From assembly GCA_910584345.1 (NCBI GenBank), contig CAJTZX010000012.1, forward strand, positions 14,263 to 78,262: a stretch of 64,000 nt of DNA, read 5' to 3'. This document shows, in pieces, positions 60,932 through 64,000 of this stretch (positions are counted from its first letter, which is position 1; every line of letters starts with the position of its first letter). The notes under the pieces were generated by a model. That model did no database searches, was not told the origin of the DNA, and worked only from the letters and a program-made list of their open reading frames with translations. Origin of the DNA: an uncultured Eubacterium sp. (GTDB taxonomy: Bacteria; Bacillota; Clostridia; Lachnospirales; Lachnospiraceae). A program made the translations under genes and the position numbers.

Positions 60932-61843
60932 TTATTGTAACTGCTGCAAATGAGAACAATAAATAAAATAAATATCCTCTAAGGATGGAAGCGTTGCAGA
61001 AATATGATACAGCTCACTGCCGTAATCTACAATTTTACGGACAATTTGGGGAATTTCAGTTTCCTGGCTGACGGTTGTCTGATATTCATTTTCTCCGACA
61101 GGAGTAGCATTTAATTCGGCAGGCAGCTTGCTTGCTTTTATTTTTACGGTAATACGAGAACATGCTTGCGTGCGCAGTTCGTCTAAAGTTCCCTGGGCCA
61201 GCAATTTACCGTCACTGATCAGACCGTAACGGGTGCACAGTTCTTGTGCATAACGCAGCTGGTGTGTGCAGAGAAAGACAGTAATCCCATTATTTTTTGC
61301 CAGATTGCAAATGATGGAGTGGACGTTTTGGGCGCTTTGGGGGTCCAAACCAGAGGTAGGTTCGTCTAAAAACAATGCCTGAGGCTGATGAATCAGTGCA
61401 CGTGCAAGAGAAAGCCGTTTGCGCATACCAGTCGAATAGGCGGAAAGTTTTTTATCTGCAGCATCCGATAATTCCATTTGTTCCAGAAGGGATAAACTGC
61501 GTGATCTGCTCTCAGCCGGATTTAATCCAAAGAGAGAACCATAAAAGATAAGGTTCTGGATGCCGGTCAGATGATCGTACATTTGCGCGTGTTCTGTAAC
61601 TACACCCGAAAGTGCATGTGCCTGTTCCGGATGTTTGACAGGATCGATGTCAAAGATACGGCAGTTTCCCTCTGTCGGTGTCAGGATGCCGTTGAGAAGT
61701 TTTACAGTTGTTGTTTTTCCGGCGCCATTTGGGCCTAAGAATCCGAAAATTTCTCCAGGCTTTAGTTGGATTTGTATATGGTCAACTGCTTTTTTTCCGT
61801 CAGGGTAGGTTTTACATAATTCATTTAGTTCAATCGCGTTCAT
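60932..61843 (-). CDS. ABC transporter ATPase
   Basis: A 303-residue ATPase: Walker A FLGPNGAGKTTT, Q-loop VVTEHAQMYDHLTG, signature LSAYSTGMRKRLSLARALIH, Walker B ALFLDEPTSGLDP, H-loop VFLCTHQL, plus a C-terminal extension of about 80 residues. The build is that of NatA/CcmA-type drug or ion exporters. Its start overlaps the end of the XRE regulator by 14 bp, so the two are co-translated. Confidence 0.92.
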   Translation of the reverse strand: MNAIELNELCKTYPDGKKAVDHIQIQLKPGEIFGFLGPNGAGKTTTVKLLNGILTPTEGNCRIFDIDPVKHPEQAHALSGVVTEHAQMYDHLTGIQNLIFYGSLFGLNPAESRSRSLSLLEQMELSDAADKKLSAYSTGMRKRLSLARALIHQPQALFLDEPTSGLDPQSAQNVHSIICNLAKNNGITVFLCTHQLRYAQELCTRYGLISDGKLLAQGTLDELRTQACSRITVKIKASKLPAELNATPVGENEYQTTVSQETEIPQIVRKIVDYGSELYHISATLPSLEDIYFIYCSHLQQLQ

Positions 61844-62999
61844 ATTGCTCTTTTTGATCCTTTCTGCAGGATTTCAGCCTGCGTACAATCATTTGAAAGC
61901 GTGCATCGTCGGAAAGAGATGCAAATTCCGGCAGGCTGGTAACCGCTTCTTCCATACTTGCCTGAATAACAGTTTCTTCCCGGGGCAGGTCGCTTCCAAG
62001 TATCAGATTTTGTTCCAGCCAGTGATCCAACAGGCTGAAATAGGAATCTCCATGCAGATGGAGCGGGTATTGTCTGCTGACGGCAAGGTTCGCATAAGTT
62101 TCCAGAATGCATAGCGCCTGTTCTTTGTCACCAAGCTTCATATAGCCGCGTGCAGAGGAGATGCAGACACTCATGAGTATTCCCGGATGCAGTGATTCCA
62201 GATGGAAAGTATCGCAGACAGCTTGTGTACGTGCCTGTGATTCTTTGTAAACTTCGGCGTCGTCTGTGCATAGCTGTGTATAGGAGACCATGAGATTTAT
62301 AAGCGAAAGCATTTCCTGATAGATGCCGGCCTGAAGAATGCTTTTGGCTTCTTTTTGATTGCCAAGCATCTGCCAGGCGGCTGCTGCCAGCGGTTCCGAT
62401 GCAATTCTTATCCTTTCATAGGGAGACAGCAGATCCAGTGCTTCCTGCGGCTGCCCAAGCTGCAGCAGGCACAAAGCTTCCATATGTATGGATTGGGATA
62501 CCAGTTCCATATCGTCGCTTTCTTCTTTAATACGTGCAAACAGCAGTCGGGCTTCTTCTAAAATTGCCGATGTTTGATCCTGAGAGCCGGCGAACATACA
62601 GTGGTTTACATATAGAGAACCGATTTGGAACAGCAGCGGCGCACAGGAAAAATATTTTTTGACAATAGCCCTGCAGTTTGTCATTACTTCATCAAAAGGT
62701 TTATTTGCAAAGTCCAGCGAGAGCTGCCGATACAGACGGCGGATATTTTCTCTTGTCATCTGCGGTTCATAGCCCATCAGTTCATCAATGCTGATATCGA
62801 AAAATGCAGCCAGCTGCGGCAGCATGGTAATATCCGGATAAGAGTTGGAAGTCTCCCATTTGGAAACCGAAGCTTTGGAAACGCCCATACAGGCTGCCAG
62901 TTCTTCTTGCGTAATGCCGCGCTTGTGGCGCTGTTTTGTCAGTATGTGTCCGATACGGATTTCTTTTGAAGTAGTTTCTGAAAACTTTTGTTTTTTCAT
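61830..62999 (-). CDS. XRE-family regulator with helical repeat domain
   Basis: A 389-residue protein. Residues about 14-75 form a Cro/CI-type helix-turn-helix (IGHILTKQRHKRGITQEELA, then CMGVSKASVSKWETSNSYPD). The remainder is an alpha-helical, TPR-like repeat region with LYVNHCMFAGSQDQTS, LCLLQLGQPQEALDLLSPYE and a CISSARGYMKLGDKEQALCI unit. Such regulators typically sense a peptide or a metabolite and control the exporter in the same operon. I place the start at ATG 62999, which has AAAGAGGTG 6 bp upstream; the GTG at 63008 is less likely. Confidence 0.85.
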   Translation of the reverse strand: MKKQKFSETTSKEIRIGHILTKQRHKRGITQEELAACMGVSKASVSKWETSNSYPDITMLPQLAAFFDISIDELMGYEPQMTRENIRRLYRQLSLDFANKPFDEVMTNCRAIVKKYFSCAPLLFQIGSLYVNHCMFAGSQDQTSAILEEARLLFARIKEESDDMELVSQSIHMEALCLLQLGQPQEALDLLSPYERIRIASEPLAAAAWQMLGNQKEAKSILQAGIYQEMLSLINLMVSYTQLCTDDAEVYKESQARTQAVCDTFHLESLHPGILMSVCISSARGYMKLGDKEQALCILETYANLAVSRQYPLHLHGDSYFSLLDHWLEQNLILGSDLPREETVIQASMEEAVTSLPEFASLSDDARFQMIVRRLKSCRKDQKEQYERD

Positions 63000-63125
63000 T
63001 CGTTTCACCTCTTTGGGGTTATTATAGGCAGAAAGCGGAAAAATTACAATGGATGCAAAGGAAACTGTAAGTAGAAAAGTTGCATAATGGTTAACATGAT
63101 AAAAGTAAATTTGAGCTGTATTCCC

Positions 63126-63920
63126 TTAACTTACTTTATTTTTCAATTCATTTTTCTTTAACCCATTTTTTTTGGCGCGTGGATACCAGAAACACAAAGA
63201 CGCCTGTATTTTCCAAAGAAATCGTGGCCAATTGGGTGAAATAAACAAATCTTCCCCTTGATTCAAAGATAATATATTATGGCTCAGCTTTTGTAGCGCA
63301 ATACCAATGTTTTTGTTAGGACCGCGACCTAAAGGTACATCTTTAAAAAACGGAAGCATTTCTCCTGCCCCGATACCGAGCGTTTGACAATAAGTTAAAC
63401 CGGTAGCTTTACACCAATTCTGCATAATATCAGCAGCCACTTGATTTTGGCTACCCTCATAAAATCCATTGTTAATCATGCAATATACGTTAATATTCTT
63501 ATTTCGAAATCCTCTTTTTTGAAGCTCAATCAGAAAGCGCAGGAAAGATGAATTTATGCTGTCAATATATAAAGGAAATGCAAATATAAGTACCTCGCTG
63601 CTTTGTATCAGTGAAAACTGTGTTTTGGAAAAATCCATTTCGCACACATGATATGTTGTTACTTCGTTTCCTTTGATAAATGGCATTAAATATCCAATAA
63701 GCAATTCAGATGTACTTTTGCTCGCTTTAGAGCGTGTTTGAAAAATGCATTCCGTGAGATGTGCTTCACAGTTTGTGGAGAATTTATCCCAAATTTAGGA
63801 GGCATAGCGGGCTATGTTGACTAAATTTGGGATGAATTCTCCGCAAAGTGGGGAGTACAGATCGCGGGAATGATTTTTCAAACACGCTCTAGGACTTCCA
63901 TTTAAAATGCAAATTTTCAT
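63126..63920 (-). pseudogene. Flavodoxin-family NAD(P)H-dependent oxidoreductase, disrupted by a foldback element
   Basis: On the minus strand ATG at 63920 (with GGAGGTGA 8 bp upstream) gives MKICILNGSPRA, the FMN-binding start of flavodoxin-like reductases. The next base pairs are the 160-bp element at 63730-63889, which introduces a stop. Beyond it the frame resumes ASKSTSELLIGYLMPFIKGN and continues through SSEVLIFAFPLYIDSINSSF and VYCMINNGFYEGSQNQVAAD to the end at 63126. Removing the element and one TA restores a single frame (NGSPKASKSTSELL). The gene must have been an FMN-dependent NAD(P)H oxidoreductase of about 210 residues. Confidence 0.85.
63730..63889. mobile_element. 160-bp MITE-like foldback element with TA target duplication
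   Basis: The ends GAGCGTGTTTGAAAAAT (63730-63746) and its exact reverse complement ending at 63889 are the start of an almost complete inverted repeat. About 69 bp on each side pair at roughly 80 percent, around a small central hairpin (CATAGCGGGCTATG). TA flanks both sides (63728-63729, 63890-63891), the target duplication made by IS630/Tc1-mariner transposases. No gene is inside. It lies within the flavodoxin gene. Confidence 0.85.
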
Positions 63921-64000
63921 AGGTCAGTCACCTCCCCACATAATTCGAGTACTCTCGGAAACTCACAGCCCTTGAAAATACTGTGATTCCATAGTGCCCC

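Overview
The window comes from a low-GC Gram-positive Clostridia genome, most likely a gut or rumen Lachnospiraceae. The basis is the gene content: YesM/YesN-type two-component systems, a YesL-like DUF624 protein, many GH53/GH42/GH5/GH31/GH3 plant-glycan enzymes, ABC sugar-binding lipoproteins with a Cys lipobox, strong AGGAGG ribosome-binding sites, and pseudogene families typical of that family. I see no rRNA, tRNA or CRISPR array.

Layout. 0-5.6 kb: a 3'-truncated chemotaxis receptor, a YhcC-type radical SAM gene, a 5'-truncated sugar-binding protein, a GH42 beta-galactosidase and a YesL-like protein. 5.6-19.3 kb: a lone tyrosine recombinase, then a 16-bp inverted-repeat pair bounding a segment of about 190 bp that carries an outward promoter (a probable phase switch), then a long co-directional operon. 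The operon encodes a cytolysin-domain-4-like protein, XaxA/YaxA-like and TcA-like helical pore-former candidates, a GH24 lysozyme, two DUF2589 proteins, small proteins, a STAS protein, membrane proteins and a SpoIIE phosphatase fused to an RsbW-like kinase. In the orientation given, the promoter points away from the operon (predicted OFF). 19.3-20.2 kb: a graveyard of gene fragments (sugar-binding protein, GH29 fucosidase, YafQ toxin). 20.3-26.5 kb: a LacI-controlled galactan operon damaged by a deletion that fuses an ABC permease to a secreted GH53 galactanase. 26.8-34.1 kb: an apparently imported, compositionally different block with an FtsX-type ABC exporter, a serine hydrolase and an OmpR-type two-component system; two 11-bp direct repeats 22 bp apart sit upstream of its -10.

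34.1-44.3 kb is a mobile/defence patch: an Rpn-like pseudogene, an IS630 remnant, a BcgI-like type IIB restriction-modification pair, a decayed AbiE toxin-antitoxin locus, a two-gene AAA ATPase + PD-(D/E)XK nuclease operon (candidate defence system) and a chemoreceptor tail; a secreted GH5 glucanase lies within it. 44.3-52.5 kb: YesN/YesM, GH31 alpha-xylosidase and GH3 beta-glucosidase, suggesting xyloglucan/cello-oligosaccharide use. 52.9-60.0 kb: an MBOAT/SGNH acyltransferase pair and a decayed partial copy of the SGNH gene, which flank HepT and IS4 remnants and a Cys-rich RiPP-like locus with two small precursor candidates, an ABC immunity-type pair and a truncated exporter. 60.1-64 kb: an XRE-regulated ABC transporter and a flavodoxin-family gene broken by a 160-bp TA-flanked foldback element.

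The strongest candidate for something new is the phase-switched, partner-switch-associated toxin plus lysozyme operon at 5.6-19.3 kb: cytosolic-looking pore-forming proteins without signal peptides beside a lysozyme and a regulatory phosphatase/STAS module. Functional statements are inferred from recognisable motifs; no database search was possible.
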